Shown here: piece after piece, positions 35,107 to 44,387 of the stretch
How the letters are laid out: every line of letters begins with the position of its first letter
Numbering within the stretch: position 1 is the stretch's first letter
The notes under the pieces: generated by a model
Told to the model about the DNA's origin: nothing
What the model saw: only the letters and a program-made list of their open reading frames with translations
Database searches by the model: none
Program-made: the position numbers and the translations under genes
Assembly (NCBI RefSeq): GCF_021611515.1
Contig: NZ_CP090960.1
Coordinates: forward strand, 2,108,001-2,172,000
DNA: 64,000 bases
Direction: 5' to 3'
Source: Mariluticola halotolerans
Lineage (GTDB): Bacteria; Pseudomonadota; Alphaproteobacteria; Rhizobiales; Devosiaceae

Positions 35107-36129
35107 TCAGTCCGAGGACCGGGCGCTGCGGAAGCGGTCAAAGGCCACGGCGATCACGATGAACGAGCCGACGAAAGCGCCCTGCCAGAAGGTGCTGATG
35201 CCCAGCAGGATAAGACTGTTGCGAATTACCTCAATCAGCAATGCGCCCACAACCGCCCCGAAGGCGGTGCCAACGCCGCCAGCCAGATTGGCACCGCCGA
35301 TAACGGCAGCGGCAATCACCGACAATTCCATTGCCTGACCGAGGTTTGTGGTGACACCACCCAGCCAACCGACTTCAAGTACGCCGGTGATCCCGGCCAT
35401 CAGGGCCGTGAAAACATAAACCGATACCTTGAGCTGTTTGACAGGAATACCGGTCAGCTTTGCGGCCTGTTCATTGCCGCCCATGGCGAACAGGTGTTGT
35501 CCCCAGCGGGTCCATTTGAACAGAAATCCGGTCAGAACAGCCAGGACAGCCAGAACGATCAATGGATTGGGCAGGCCAAGTGTCGAGCCGCCGCCCAGGG
35601 ACAGCAGCAAATCATGATCGGGCCCGAATTCGTAAATCATCTTGTTGTTGGAGAGAACCATGGCAAGTGAACGGGCCACCGACAACATGCCCAGGGTGAC
35701 CACAAACGGGGGCATGCCCGCATAGGCAATCAGGATGCCATTGACGGCACCAACCGCCATGGCCGCGAGCAAGGCGGCGGGCACGCCGACCCAGAAGGGC
35801 AATCCCGAGGACATGAGGACAGCCACTGTCATGGCAGAGAGAACCACGGTCGACCCCACCGAAAGGTCGATGCCCCCGGAGGCAATGGCGGCTGTCATGC
35901 CAAGCGCGATAATGCCCACAAAGGCAAAATTGCGCGACACGTTGAACAGGTTCCGTTCGGTCGCAAATGTGTCGGTAAGCAAGGTCAGCGCCATGCATGC
36001 AAGCAATGCGGCGATGAACACCCAGAAGGTATGATGGCTGGTCAGACGGGAAAGCATGCTGCGATGCTCGGAGCGGTCGATGACTTCGGTCAGGGTATTG
36101 GTGGTTGTCATGTTTTTTCTTTCAATCAT
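35107..36129 (-). CDS. Sugar ABC transporter permease, RbsC-like (system B)
   Basis: A 340-residue membrane protein with the permease motif ASGGIDLSVGSTVVL and about ten hydrophobic segments. Start choice is uncertain: ATG 36129 overlaps the ATPase stop by one base (TGATG) and suits translational coupling, while ATG 36111 has a weak GAAAG site. The encoded protein differs only by six residues. Second gene of the two-gene minus-strand transcript with the ATPase; its binding protein is divergent at 37197. Confidence 0.92.
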   Translation of the reverse strand: MIERKNMTTTNTLTEVIDRSEHRSMLSRLTSHHTFWVFIAALLACMALTLLTDTFATERNLFNVSRNFAFVGIIALGMTAAIASGGIDLSVGSTVVLSAMTVAVLMSSGLPFWVGVPAALLAAMAVGAVNGILIAYAGMPPFVVTLGMLSVARSLAMVLSNNKMIYEFGPDHDLLLSLGGGSTLGLPNPLIVLAVLAVLTGFLFKWTRWGQHLFAMGGNEQAAKLTGIPVKQLKVSVYVFTALMAGITGVLEVGWLGGVTTNLGQAMELSVIAAAVIGGANLAGGVGTAFGAVVGALLIEVIRNSLILLGISTFWQGAFVGSFIVIAVAFDRFRSARSSD

Positions 36130-36869
36130 CAGGCGGCTTCAATCGCGCCGGTAATCAATCCCGTCACTTCCTCGGGGGAAGAATCGGACACGTTCTTGCT
36201 GGCCACCAGCGTGCCGCGGCGCAGGACCGCGATCCTGTCGGCAACCTGAAACACATCGGGCATGCGATGGCTGATGAGCACGACTGAAATGCCCTGGTCG
36301 CGCAGGTAACGAATAAGGTTGAGCACCTCGGCAACCTGACGCACCGAAATGGCCGCTGTCGGCTCGTCCATGAGCACGATCTTGGCGTCGGACAAAAGCG
36401 TCCGGGCGATCGCCACAGCCTGGCGCTGCCCCCCCGACATGCGTCTGACCAGATCCCGCGGACGCGTCTCTGACTTGAGACGGGCAAACAGCTCCGCTGA
36501 CTTGGTGCGCATGGCCGCATAATCGATGACACGGATCGGGCCAAGCTGCCGCGTCAGTTCGCGCCCGAGGAAGACATTCGATGCTGCGGTGAGATTGTTG
36601 CAGATCGCCAGATCCTGATAGACGACTTCAATGCCCGCCCTCTGGGCATCCAGAGGTTTGTGGAAATTGACCTTTTTCCCGGAAATATAAATTTCGCCAT
36701 GGGTGGGCGCGAAATTGCCGGCTATGACCTTGACCAGCGTGGATTTTCCAGCCCCGTTATCCCCCATCAGGCCAACCACCTGGCCCGGCTCTATGGTCAG
36801 CGACACATCATTGAGCGCTTTGATGGCCCCATAGTGTTTGCTAATATTACTAATTTTCAATGCGCTCAT
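36129..36869 (-). CDS. Sugar ABC transporter ATP-binding protein, single-domain (system B)
   Basis: A 246-residue ATPase: Walker A GDNGAGKST, signature MSGGQRQAVAIART, Walker B IVLMDEP, switch His in ISHRMPD. Start ATG 36869 (MSALKIS) has GGGGGAGG 4-5 nt upstream; the in-frame ATG at 36902 does not. One nucleotide-binding domain only, as in system A. It leads the transcript with the RbsC-like permease. Confidence 0.92.
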   Translation of the reverse strand: MSALKISNISKHYGAIKALNDVSLTIEPGQVVGLMGDNGAGKSTLVKVIAGNFAPTHGEIYISGKKVNFHKPLDAQRAGIEVVYQDLAICNNLTAASNVFLGRELTRQLGPIRVIDYAAMRTKSAELFARLKSETRPRDLVRRMSGGQRQAVAIARTLLSDAKIVLMDEPTAAISVRQVAEVLNLIRYLRDQGISVVLISHRMPDVFQVADRIAVLRRGTLVASKNVSDSSPEEVTGLITGAIEAA

Positions 36870-37196
36870 GCGCCTCCCCCTAAATTTCATTTTCGTCGTC
36901 ACGCTCAGGCGTCAAAGTGCGGTTAGCAAGCATTTTGCCCATGGTTTTTACCGGTCAGCGCCACACAAACACCATGCAGCCTCCCGGCACGATCCACTTC
37001 ACGCTTGACGCCCGCATCAATGAATGCTGATATTATATGATAATATTATCAAGTCCAATGATGTATTTATCACTGGAGGGGCGCGGGGACGTGTTCAAGG
37101 GCTTTGCCGACTATCGAGCAACTCGAAACGGCATGGACGACCGGCGCGGTGGGCTTCCACCCGTCGGCATAATGTAACAGGGAGGGAGAACCCAAA
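36870..37196. other. Divergent regulatory region between system B ATPase and its binding protein
   Basis: 327 bp with no gene. Contains an AT-rich block at 37028-37060 with a perfect palindrome (37038-37051) and the GGAGGGAG ribosome site of the binding-protein gene near 37180. It probably holds both divergent promoters. Confidence 0.6.
37038..37051. promoter_or_regulatory. Perfect 14-bp palindrome TGATAATATTATCA
   Basis: A fully self-complementary site in the middle of the divergent promoter region of system B, in an AT-rich patch within GC-rich DNA. Best explained as a regulator binding site. Which of the two nearby regulators (GntR at 28978, LacI at 33992) or another protein binds it cannot be told. 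Confidence 0.55.
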
Positions 37197-38186
37197 TTGA
37201 GGTACGTAAATCGAACTGTGGCTGCGACGGCCATTCTCGCGCTGGTTGCCGGTGGGGCGCTGGCTGAGGACAAAAAGACACTGGCCATTGTGGTGAAGGG
37301 TCTCGACAATCCGTTCTTCGAACAGATCAACCTGGGCTGCCAGGACTGGGCTGCCAATAATCCGGATTCCGAATATGAGTGCCTTTATACCGGCCCCGCG
37401 TCGAGCGCGGATGAATCGGGACAGGTGCAGCTTGTGGACGATCTGATTACCAAGGGCGTTGCCGCCATCGCCATTTCACCGTCCAATGCCCCGGCCATGG
37501 CCAACCGGCTCAAGGAAATCGCGCCCAGCATGCCCGTGATGACCGTGGATGCCGACCTGTCCGAGGACAACCGTTCCTTGCGTGCAACCTTCCTTGGCAC
37601 CGACAATTACCTGATGGGCGTCATGATGGCCGAGCAGGCCCAAAAGCTTAAGCCAGAGGGCGGCACGGTCTGTTTGCAGCTTGGCAATGTGGCGGCTGAC
37701 AACATCAATGCCCGCGCTGCCGGCTTCCGTGACACGGTCGCGGGTGCCAAGGGAACCGATCGCCTGACTGGCGAGGGTGGCTGGTCTGAAATCGAGGGTT
37801 GCCCGGTCTTTACCAATGACCAGATCGATCTGGCCAACCAGCAGATGGCCGACGTTTTCACCACCAATCCTGATCTTGATGCCTTCATCCTGATCGGCGG
37901 CTGGGCCCAGTTCGCACCGCAAGCCTATGCCCAGGTGACAGACCAGGTCATGGACAAGCTCAAATCCAACGAGCTCATTATCATTGCGGGTGACACCCTG
38001 CCGCCGCAGGTCCAGGCTTTCAACGAAGGCCGCAGCCACGCTCAGGTGGGCCAGCGCCCGTTTGAAATGGGCCAGCGCGCACCGGATGTGATGATTGACC
38101 TGATCAACGGCGTCGATGTTGGGGATCCGCTCTATACCGGGCTGGATGTGTGCACCCATGACGACCCTGGTTTCTGCAGCCAGTAA
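37197..38186 (+). CDS. Ribose-type sugar ABC transporter substrate-binding protein (system B)
   Basis: A 329-residue periplasmic protein with signal peptide (MRYVNRTVAATAILALVAGG, cleavage near ALAE) and the peripla_BP_4 start ALAIVVKGLDNPFFEQ-like region. The start is a TTG at 37197 with GGAGGG about 10 nt upstream; no ATG fits. A Cys-rich C-terminus (DVCTHDDPGFCSQ) is a little unusual and may form a disulfide. Divergent from its ATPase and permease genes. A 10-bp hairpin follows at 38208-38233. Confidence 0.9.
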   Translation: MRYVNRTVAATAILALVAGGALAEDKKTLAIVVKGLDNPFFEQINLGCQDWAANNPDSEYECLYTGPASSADESGQVQLVDDLITKGVAAIAISPSNAPAMANRLKEIAPSMPVMTVDADLSEDNRSLRATFLGTDNYLMGVMMAEQAQKLKPEGGTVCLQLGNVAADNINARAAGFRDTVAGAKGTDRLTGEGGWSEIEGCPVFTNDQIDLANQQMADVFTTNPDLDAFILIGGWAQFAPQAYAQVTDQVMDKLKSNELIIIAGDTLPPQVQAFNEGRSHAQVGQRPFEMGQRAPDVMIDLINGVDVGDPLYTGLDVCTHDDPGFCSQ

Positions 38187-38207
38187 AACCTGCATTCCGT
38201 CAAATCC

Positions 38208-38233
38208 GGCATGGCGCTGGAACGCGCCATGCC
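38208..38233 (+). terminator. 10-bp hairpin after system B binding protein
   Basis: GGCATGGCGC and GCGCCATGCC pair perfectly with a 6-nt loop, 21 bp after the stop. No U-tract. Probably mRNA stabilisation or attenuation before the epimerase-like gene at 38333. Confidence 0.5.
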
Positions 38234-38332
38234 ATCCGGCCGATCACCTGAGGACGCCTGCGGTTCCCGGCCCGACCGGCCACATGGATCTGGCGCGGCC
38301 TACCGCATCCAGACAAATACAGGAATTAGACT

Positions 38333-39307
38333 TTGAAACTCTTGGTCACCGGCATTACCGGCAAGGTGGGAACAAGCTTTCTGCCCGCATTCCTTTCAGA
38401 GGAGCGCTTCTCCGGCTGGTCCATCCGGGCGCTTTGCAACAACCGGGTTATCGACAACCCTGCGGTGGAGATCGTGCGCGGCTCACTGGCCGATACCGGC
38501 ACTGTCCGGGATGCGATGGCGGGGGTGACCCATGTGCTGCACATGGCGGCGGTCAAGGAATCACCGGACATGGCCATCGATGTCGGTGTCAAAGGCATGT
38601 TCAACCTGCTTGAGACTTTCCGGGTATCGCCCACGGCCGAGCAGTTCATTCTGATCGGCGGCGACTGTTCGGTGGGGCATATCGTGCACGATTACGAGAT
38701 ACCCATCACCGAAACCGCGCCCCGCCGTGCCTATGCGGGCTGCTATGCGCTGACCAAGGTGATCGAAGAGGTCATGCTTGAGCAATATCACATTCAGTAT
38801 GGCCTTAAGGGTTGCTGCCTGCGCGCGCCCTGGATCATGGAAAAAGATGACTTCCGCTTCGCCTTGAGCTTTTCAGAGCAGTTCGGCGGGCCGCCATGGC
38901 GTGAGTTTCTCAGCGAGGCGGATATCGCGCGCCACGCCAAGGCGGGTGCCATCCCCTTGATGCGCGACAGTCTGGGTCATGCGCTCAAACGCAATTTTAT
39001 TCATGTCACCGATCTGGTGGCGGCCATTCTCGTCGCTCTCGATAATCCGGTGGCGCACGGGCACCTGTTCAATATCGCAATGGATCAACCCATCGATTAC
39101 GGCCAGGTGACCGAGCATCTGCAACAAACGCGTGGGGTGCCGGTGGTGGAGATCAACACCCCATATCACAGCAACTGGCTCGACAATGCCAAGGCCGGGC
39201 ACCTGCTTGGCTGGCGGCCGGGGATGGATATGCGGCAACTCGTTGAAAGCGCCTGGACCCATGTCCGGGCTGAGGATGACCCGCGCATTGTCTGGTATCC
39301 GGGCTAG
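38333..39307 (+). CDS. NAD-dependent epimerase/dehydratase family protein (extended SDR)
   Basis: A 324-residue extended SDR. The N-terminal Rossmann motif is TGITGKVG (residues 6-13), with ADTGTVRDAMAGVTHVLHMAA in the usual place and catalytic YALTK (Tyr and Lys). Start is TTG 38333, preceded by AGGAA; no ATG is in range. It lies between binding proteins of systems B and C on the same strand and probably acts on the imported sugar or sugar-derived lactone/acid (for example as a uronate or aldose dehydrogenase-like SDR). Exact reaction unknown. Confidence 0.85.
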   Translation: MKLLVTGITGKVGTSFLPAFLSEERFSGWSIRALCNNRVIDNPAVEIVRGSLADTGTVRDAMAGVTHVLHMAAVKESPDMAIDVGVKGMFNLLETFRVSPTAEQFILIGGDCSVGHIVHDYEIPITETAPRRAYAGCYALTKVIEEVMLEQYHIQYGLKGCCLRAPWIMEKDDFRFALSFSEQFGGPPWREFLSEADIARHAKAGAIPLMRDSLGHALKRNFIHVTDLVAAILVALDNPVAHGHLFNIAMDQPIDYGQVTEHLQQTRGVPVVEINTPYHSNWLDNAKAGHLLGWRPGMDMRQLVESAWTHVRAEDDPRIVWYPG

Positions 39308-39479
39308 GCCCGGCGACAACAGGCGCGGTCAGAATCCAGGGCCTTTTGGGGTGCCGGTGCATGCGGGCTCCAAGGTCATGGATAAGAGTGCTTTGCTGCA
39401 AATGAGTGCGGCAAAGTGATTTAGCAAAACTGGTGCGACCGGGGTCATCATCCTCACGGGCCAGTCAGGGAGGACAAGA

Positions 39480-40427
39480 ATGAAAATGAAATTTGCTGTT
39501 TCCGTTATTGCTGTTGCAGCGGCGCTGGCCGGCCCCGCCATGGCACAGGACAAGCCTCAGCTTGCCTTTGTCGTCAATGCGGCATCGGACTTCTGGAAGC
39601 TGGCCGAAGCCGGGGTAAACAAGGCGCAATCCGAGCTGCCCGGCTATGATCTGCAATTCCGCTACCCCGCGCAGGGCACAGCCGCTTTGCAGAACGCCCT
39701 GATGGACGATCTGGTTGCCGCGGGCACGGACGCCATCATGATCTCGTCGGCTGATCCCAAGAACTCGATTGATGCTTTCAACCGCATTGCCGCCCAGGTG
39801 CCCCTGTTTACCACCGATAGTGACGCACCGGACAGTGACCGCGTCGCCTATCTGGGTTCATCCAACACCCTGGCGGGTATCCAGGCAGGTGAGATCGCCG
39901 TTGCGGCCCTGCCCGATGGTGCCAAGTGCATGGGCTTTGTCGGCTTTCTGGGGGCGGACAATGCCATTGAACGTATTGCCGGTTTCCGCCAGGCCGTTGA
40001 GGTGGCGGGCATCGAGCTGGTCGATGTGCGTGGTGACGATGTCGATTTTGCCCGCGCACGCTCCAATGTGGATGACGTTCTGGCCGCCAATCCGGAAATT
40101 GACTGCATGGTCGGTTTCTATTCCTACAATCCGCCCAAAATCTATGAAGCCCTTCAGGCCGCCGGCAAACTCGGTGAGGTCACGGTCATCGGCTTTGACG
40201 AAGACCCAATCACCCTGGGCGCAGTGCGTGAGGGGAGCTTTGCCGGCACCGTTGTGCAGGATCCCTATCAATGGGGTTACCAGGGCATGCATCTGATGGC
40301 CAAAACTCTGGAAGGCGACACATCGGGCATTCCGGATGACGGGCTGATCATTGTTCCGACCAAGGTTATCGACGCCTCCAATGTGGATGCTTTCGAGGCC
40401 GAGCTCAAAGCGCGTATCGGCGGGTAA
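39480..40427 (+). CDS. Ribose-type sugar ABC transporter substrate-binding protein (system C)
   Basis: A 315-residue periplasmic protein: signal peptide MKMKFAVSVIAVAAALAGPAMA, cleavage near residue 22, then QLAFVVNAASDFWKLAEAGVNKA, and the central ILGV-like strand with a TDSDAP binding-loop segment. RbsB/peripla_BP_4 class. Followed by a stem-loop (40445-40481) and the two-domain ATPase and permease of the same system on the same strand. Confidence 0.92.
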   Translation: MKMKFAVSVIAVAAALAGPAMAQDKPQLAFVVNAASDFWKLAEAGVNKAQSELPGYDLQFRYPAQGTAALQNALMDDLVAAGTDAIMISSADPKNSIDAFNRIAAQVPLFTTDSDAPDSDRVAYLGSSNTLAGIQAGEIAVAALPDGAKCMGFVGFLGADNAIERIAGFRQAVEVAGIELVDVRGDDVDFARARSNVDDVLAANPEIDCMVGFYSYNPPKIYEALQAAGKLGEVTVIGFDEDPITLGAVREGSFAGTVVQDPYQWGYQGMHLMAKTLEGDTSGIPDDGLIIVPTKVIDASNVDAFEAELKARIGG

Positions 40428-40444
40428 TCCTCCCCAGCCGAGAG

Positions 40445-40481
40445 GGCCGCACCGGGTGGATCACATCAACCCAGTGCGGCC
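40445..40481 (+). terminator. Hairpin after system C binding protein
   Basis: GGCCGCAC (40445-40452) pairs with GTGCGGCC (40474-40481), with further CGGGT/ACCC pairing inside. No U-run. Attenuator-like, as after the other binding-protein genes here. Confidence 0.5.
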
Positions 40482-40556
40482 GCATTCCAGTGAATCCCAT
40501 GCAACGGCGTTTCATGGCCATGTTAGTTTTTGTTCGAGGCAGAGTTGTCCGCCCCA

Positions 40557-42068
40557 ATGTCATTACCGCATAAATCATCCCAGCCGCTGCTGGTGCTTGA
40601 AAACATCTCCAAGGTTTATCCCGGCGTCGTCGCCCTCTCCGACGTCGCCTTTCATGTCATGCCCGGTGAGGTGCTGGCGCTGATCGGCGAAAATGGCGCG
40701 GGCAAATCCACCCTGATGAAAATTCTTGGCGGTGTTATCGCCCCCAGTTCGGGCACCATCACCATCGATGGGGTGCGCCATGACAAGCTTTCGGTGCCGC
40801 AATCCCAGGCCGCCGGCATTGCCTTTGTGCATCAGGAACTCAACGTCTTCGACAATCTGGACGTGACCGCCAATATGTTTCTGGGGCGCGAATTGCGTCA
40901 GGGGCGGTTCGGGCTGGTTGATGTGAAAGCGATGCGCGCGGCGGCGGCACCCCTGCTCAAACGTGTCGGGGCCACCTTTCGGCCGGACACCCCTGTTCTT
41001 GACCTGTCTCTGGCCGAGCGGCAATTGCTTGAAATTGCCAAGGCGCTTTCCATTGATGCGCGTGTTGTGATCATGGATGAGCCCACCTCATCGCTGACCC
41101 TTTCTGAAACCAATACCCTGATGAAGGTGATTGCCGACCTCAAGGCCGAGGGCATTGCCGTTATCTATATCTCCCACCGCCTGGGCGAGGTGGAGGTTTG
41201 CGCCGACCGGGTATTCAGCTTGCGCGACGGGCACGTTGCCGGCGAACTGCATCGCCACGAGATTACCCATGATGCCATGATCTGGCTGATGATCGGGCGC
41301 GACCTGACATCGTTTTATTCCCCGCCAAGCCGGGCGGTTGGCGCGCCGATTCTGAGCCTGAGCGGGGTGAGAACCACCACCGATCCGCAGGCCTTTGTCG
41401 ACCTTGAAGTGCGCAGTGGCGAAATTCTTGGCCTGGCCGGGCTGGTTGGCGCGGGGCGCACCGAACTGGCCGAGGCCATTTTCGGCATCACCCCCATTCA
41501 CGAAGGTACCGTCACGCTTGATGGCAAGACCTTTCTGGCCAGCTCACCGAGAGAGGCTATTGGTGCGGGTCTCTATCTGGTGCCGGAGGACCGCAAGCGT
41601 ACCGGCCTGGTGCTCGAAAGTTCGATTTGTGACAATATTTCGCTGGCCGACCTCGCTTCAGTCACGCGTGCGGGACTGGTATCCCAAAGCAAGATCAGGG
41701 CCCGCGCTGAAGACCAGCGCGGCAAGCTCAACATCAAAACCGCAGATGTCATGCGTGCGGCGGCCGAGCTTTCAGGCGGCAACCAGCAAAAGGTCGTACT
41801 GGGCAAATGGCTGTCGATGCAACCGCGTGTGATCATCTTTGATGAGCCAACCCGGGGCATTGATGTCGGTGCGAAATCAGAAATCTACAAGCTCATGCGT
41901 GCCCTGGCGGAGGCCGGGGTCGGCGTCATGATGATTTCAAGTGACATGGAGGAAGTCATCGGCGTGTCCGACCGGATTGTGGTGCTGCGTGGCGGCCGGG
42001 TCGCGGGGACACTGACACGGGAAGATTTCTCCGAACACAACGTGCTCAAGCTGGCCGTTGGCGCTTAA
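40557..42068 (+). CDS. Sugar ABC transporter ATP-binding protein, two-domain RbsA-like (system C)
   Basis: A 503-residue ATPase with two nucleotide-binding halves. First half: Walker A GENGAGKST, Walker B VVIMDEP. Second half: degenerate Walker A GLVGAGRTE, signature LSGGNQQKVVLGKW and Walker B VIIFDEPTRGID, as is usual in RbsA/MglA/XylG. Start ATG 40557 (MSLPHKS) is taken; the frame is open from TTG 40530, and neither has a good ribosome site. Works with the permease that starts 15 bp downstream. Confidence 0.9.
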   Translation: MSLPHKSSQPLLVLENISKVYPGVVALSDVAFHVMPGEVLALIGENGAGKSTLMKILGGVIAPSSGTITIDGVRHDKLSVPQSQAAGIAFVHQELNVFDNLDVTANMFLGRELRQGRFGLVDVKAMRAAAAPLLKRVGATFRPDTPVLDLSLAERQLLEIAKALSIDARVVIMDEPTSSLTLSETNTLMKVIADLKAEGIAVIYISHRLGEVEVCADRVFSLRDGHVAGELHRHEITHDAMIWLMIGRDLTSFYSPPSRAVGAPILSLSGVRTTTDPQAFVDLEVRSGEILGLAGLVGAGRTELAEAIFGITPIHEGTVTLDGKTFLASSPREAIGAGLYLVPEDRKRTGLVLESSICDNISLADLASVTRAGLVSQSKIRARAEDQRGKLNIKTADVMRAAAELSGGNQQKVVLGKWLSMQPRVIIFDEPTRGIDVGAKSEIYKLMRALAEAGVGVMMISSDMEEVIGVSDRIVVLRGGRVAGTLTREDFSEHNVLKLAVGA

Positions 42069-42083
42069 CAAGGGACGGAACGA

Positions 42084-43082
42084 ATGCAGAAAAAAGACCT
42101 GGGACTGGCGGTCCTCATCATCATCGTGGGCGCGGTTGTGTATCTGCGCAATCCGCTGTTTCTATCTCCCATCAATCTGGGCAACACCGCCAATCTGATC
42201 GGTCTGTTCGGCCTGTTTGCCATTGGCCAGGGCTTTGTGATCATGACCGGGGGCATCGACCTTTCGGTGGGCTCAATGATCGCGCTGCTCGGGGTGATCT
42301 TTGTCGACATGGTGGGCAAGTTCGGGGTGCCCTGGCCCCTGGCAATCCTGATTACCATCGGTCTGGGCACGCTGATGGGACTGGCGCATGGCCTGCTGAT
42401 CACGCGGCTCAAAATGCAACCATTCGTTGTCACCTTGTGCGGGCTGCTGATCTATCGCGGTGTCGCGCGGGGTTACACTGGCGAGGCGACAGCGGGGTTT
42501 CCCTTCGGGGCCAGCCATCCGGAGCTTGAATGGCTCACTATTGGCCGTTCTTTTGGTGTGCCGCATTCCTTTTACGCCATGATCATTGTGGGGGTTATTG
42601 CCTGGTTCGTGCTGCACCGGTCGGTGTTTGGCCGCCATCTCTATGCGGTGGGCAAGAATGAGGAAGCCGCCCGCTATTCCGGCGTACGCACCGGCCTGGT
42701 CATTACCGCCGCCTATGTTATCTGCGCGGCACTCACCGCGATTGCGGCGATCTATTTTGCCATGTTCACCAAATCGGTACAGCCATCATCCCATGGCAAT
42801 TTCTATGAACTCTATGCCATCGCTGCAGCAGTTCTGGGCGGCTTTTCCCTGCGAGGGGGTGAGGGATCGGTCATTGGTGTCATTCTGGGCGCTGTGTTGC
42901 TGCAGGAGCTGCAAAATCTGGTAAACCTTCTGGGCATTCCCTCATCGCTCAATTTCGCGGTGATGGGTGGGGTGATCCTTGCCGGCGTTCTCGCTGATCA
43001 GCAGTTCAACCGCTACCGGGAGAAGAAGCGCGCCGCGCGTGCGCTTGAGGCCCTCACTGGCGACACGCCTGCGGCTGCCTGA
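42084..43082 (+). CDS. Sugar ABC transporter permease, RbsC-like (system C)
   Basis: A 332-residue inner-membrane protein with motif MTGGIDLSVGSMIAL and about ten hydrophobic segments. AAGGGACGG stands before ATG 42084. Last gene of system C. A 9-bp hairpin (GCGGCTGCC/GGCAGCCGC, 43071-43091) encloses its stop codon and may end the transcript before the convergent gene at 43174. Confidence 0.93.
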   Translation: MQKKDLGLAVLIIIVGAVVYLRNPLFLSPINLGNTANLIGLFGLFAIGQGFVIMTGGIDLSVGSMIALLGVIFVDMVGKFGVPWPLAILITIGLGTLMGLAHGLLITRLKMQPFVVTLCGLLIYRGVARGYTGEATAGFPFGASHPELEWLTIGRSFGVPHSFYAMIIVGVIAWFVLHRSVFGRHLYAVGKNEEAARYSGVRTGLVITAAYVICAALTAIAAIYFAMFTKSVQPSSHGNFYELYAIAAAVLGGFSLRGGEGSVIGVILGAVLLQELQNLVNLLGIPSSLNFAVMGGVILAGVLADQQFNRYREKKRAARALEALTGDTPAAA

Positions 43083-43091
43083 GGCAGCCGC
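43071..43091. terminator. Hairpin enclosing the system C stop codon
   Basis: GCGGCTGCC and GGCAGCCGC pair perfectly around the TGA stop codon as loop. No U-run; located between convergent genes, so a possible bidirectional end signal. Confidence 0.45.
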
Positions 43092-43173
43092 GCCAGCACA
43101 TGCGGCGCAAATCCCCCTCCGGGGGGACAGCACTAATGATGACGCGGCAGTCATCATTGCTGACAAGGAACGA

Positions 43174-43704
43174 TCATGCGGGGACGTAAGTCAGGCGGAC
43201 GACATCCTCGTCCACCCGGTCATGCGACATCAGGCGGAGCGGCGGTCGCGGTCCGGCGAAATAGGGCGCGCCGTGACCGAGCACGACCGGGTGAAGGTAA
43301 ATCCGGTACTCATCGATCAGGCCGAGATCGGTGAGGCTTTTGGCAAGGTTCGGCCCCGCGACGTCGATCTCCCCGTCGTGCTCATCCTTCAGCCTGCGGA
43401 TCGCAGCCTCCAGATCGTTCCCGACGAGACTTGCATTGGGGCCGACGGATTTCAAGGTGCGCGAGACGACCCATTTCGTCTGTTTGCGCCAAGCTGCGGC
43501 GAAGGCACTTCCCTCCGTCTCCCAGTCGGCATGGTCCTCGTCCCAGTAGCGCATGATTTCATACATGTTGCGACCATAGATGCTGCCCGTCAGTCCCTCG
43601 GCTTCGTCGATAAAATGACGAAAGAGGGTCGGGTTCGGCTGAAAGCGCATATGATCAACATAGCCGTCCAGCGACACGTTCATTCCGAATACAAGTCTGG
43701 CCAT
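43174..43704 (-). CDS. Dihydrofolate reductase-fold protein (RibD C-terminal domain family)
   Basis: A 176-residue protein of the RibD_C/YyaP-like family: MARLVFGMNVSLDGYV at the start, TGSIYGRNMYEIM in the middle, and GPNLAKSLTDLGLIDEYRIYLHPVVLGHG near the end. Family members bind NADP(H) and reduce pterin- or pyrimidine-like substrates, but most are uncharacterised. Start ATG 43704 has AGGAGG upstream; the frame to 43728 lacks one. Third gene of a minus-strand unit with the lactonase-like and YCII proteins. Confidence 0.85.
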   Translation of the reverse strand: MARLVFGMNVSLDGYVDHMRFQPNPTLFRHFIDEAEGLTGSIYGRNMYEIMRYWDEDHADWETEGSAFAAAWRKQTKWVVSRTLKSVGPNASLVGNDLEAAIRRLKDEHDGEIDVAGPNLAKSLTDLGLIDEYRIYLHPVVLGHGAPYFAGPRPPLRLMSHDRVDEDVVRLTYVPA

Positions 43705-43728
43705 TCTGTTTCCTCCTGAGTAAGTCAC

Positions 43729-44358
43729 TCACGTGGCGAGAGGCCGCCACGGTTCATGCACGTGCGCGATCCACACCAGCTCGGGGTTCATCGCAATGAC
43801 CTTGAGCTGGCCTTCGCTCGCAGGTTCTTCCAACTCGCCGAACCACACGGCCACATCGCCGCCGACCACGATGGGTCGCGCGCCGGTCTCAATGACGACG
43901 ACCTGCATCCCCGCAGTATGGCCCGGTGCGGGAACCAGACGTATTCCGGGAAGCAAATCGAACTCACCGTCGACCGGCGTGTACTGCACACCCGGCGCAT
44001 CGACCCACTCGGTGATGGGATAGGCCTTCTTGTCCCTATGCGCATCTTCGAGCTCTTGACGTTGCACGTAGAACGGTTTGCCCGCGAAAAGATGGTTGCC
44101 CCCGCAATGATCGGCGTGAAGGTGGGTGTTCACAACGATATCGATGCTCGCGAGGTCAAAGTCCTGCTTGTCCAGCGGGTAAAGGACCGGATCGAAGGCC
44201 TCAGCGATGAGCGGGTGAATCTCGGTCATCCCGGTATCCACCAGGATACGCGCGTCGGGATGGTCGATCACGTGGACGCAGACGGGCATGATTTCGCCTT
44301 CCACATGCAGGTCGGCAACGTGAATGGGGGTTACGGTGATTGGCGCGGGCACGTTCAT
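43729..44358 (-). CDS. MBL-fold metallohydrolase, N-acyl-homoserine lactonase-like
   Basis: A 209-residue metallo-beta-lactamase-fold enzyme with the zinc motif HLHADH (about residues 79-84), a distal His in APGHTAG and Asp in VVGGDVAVWF. The N-terminal VCVHVIDHPDARILVDTGM and NTHLHADHCGGN are like AiiA/AttM-type lactonases that open acyl-homoserine lactones, but other esters and lactones are possible. Situated between the YCII and RibD-like genes and divergent from an HxlR regulator. Confidence 0.85.
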   Translation of the reverse strand: MNVPAPITVTPIHVADLHVEGEIMPVCVHVIDHPDARILVDTGMTEIHPLIAEAFDPVLYPLDKQDFDLASIDIVVNTHLHADHCGGNHLFAGKPFYVQRQELEDAHRDKKAYPITEWVDAPGVQYTPVDGEFDLLPGIRLVPAPGHTAGMQVVVIETGARPIVVGGDVAVWFGELEEPASEGQLKVIAMNPELVWIAHVHEPWRPLAT

Positions 44359-44387
44359 GGCATCTATCCTTCTGCCGTGTTGAATGG

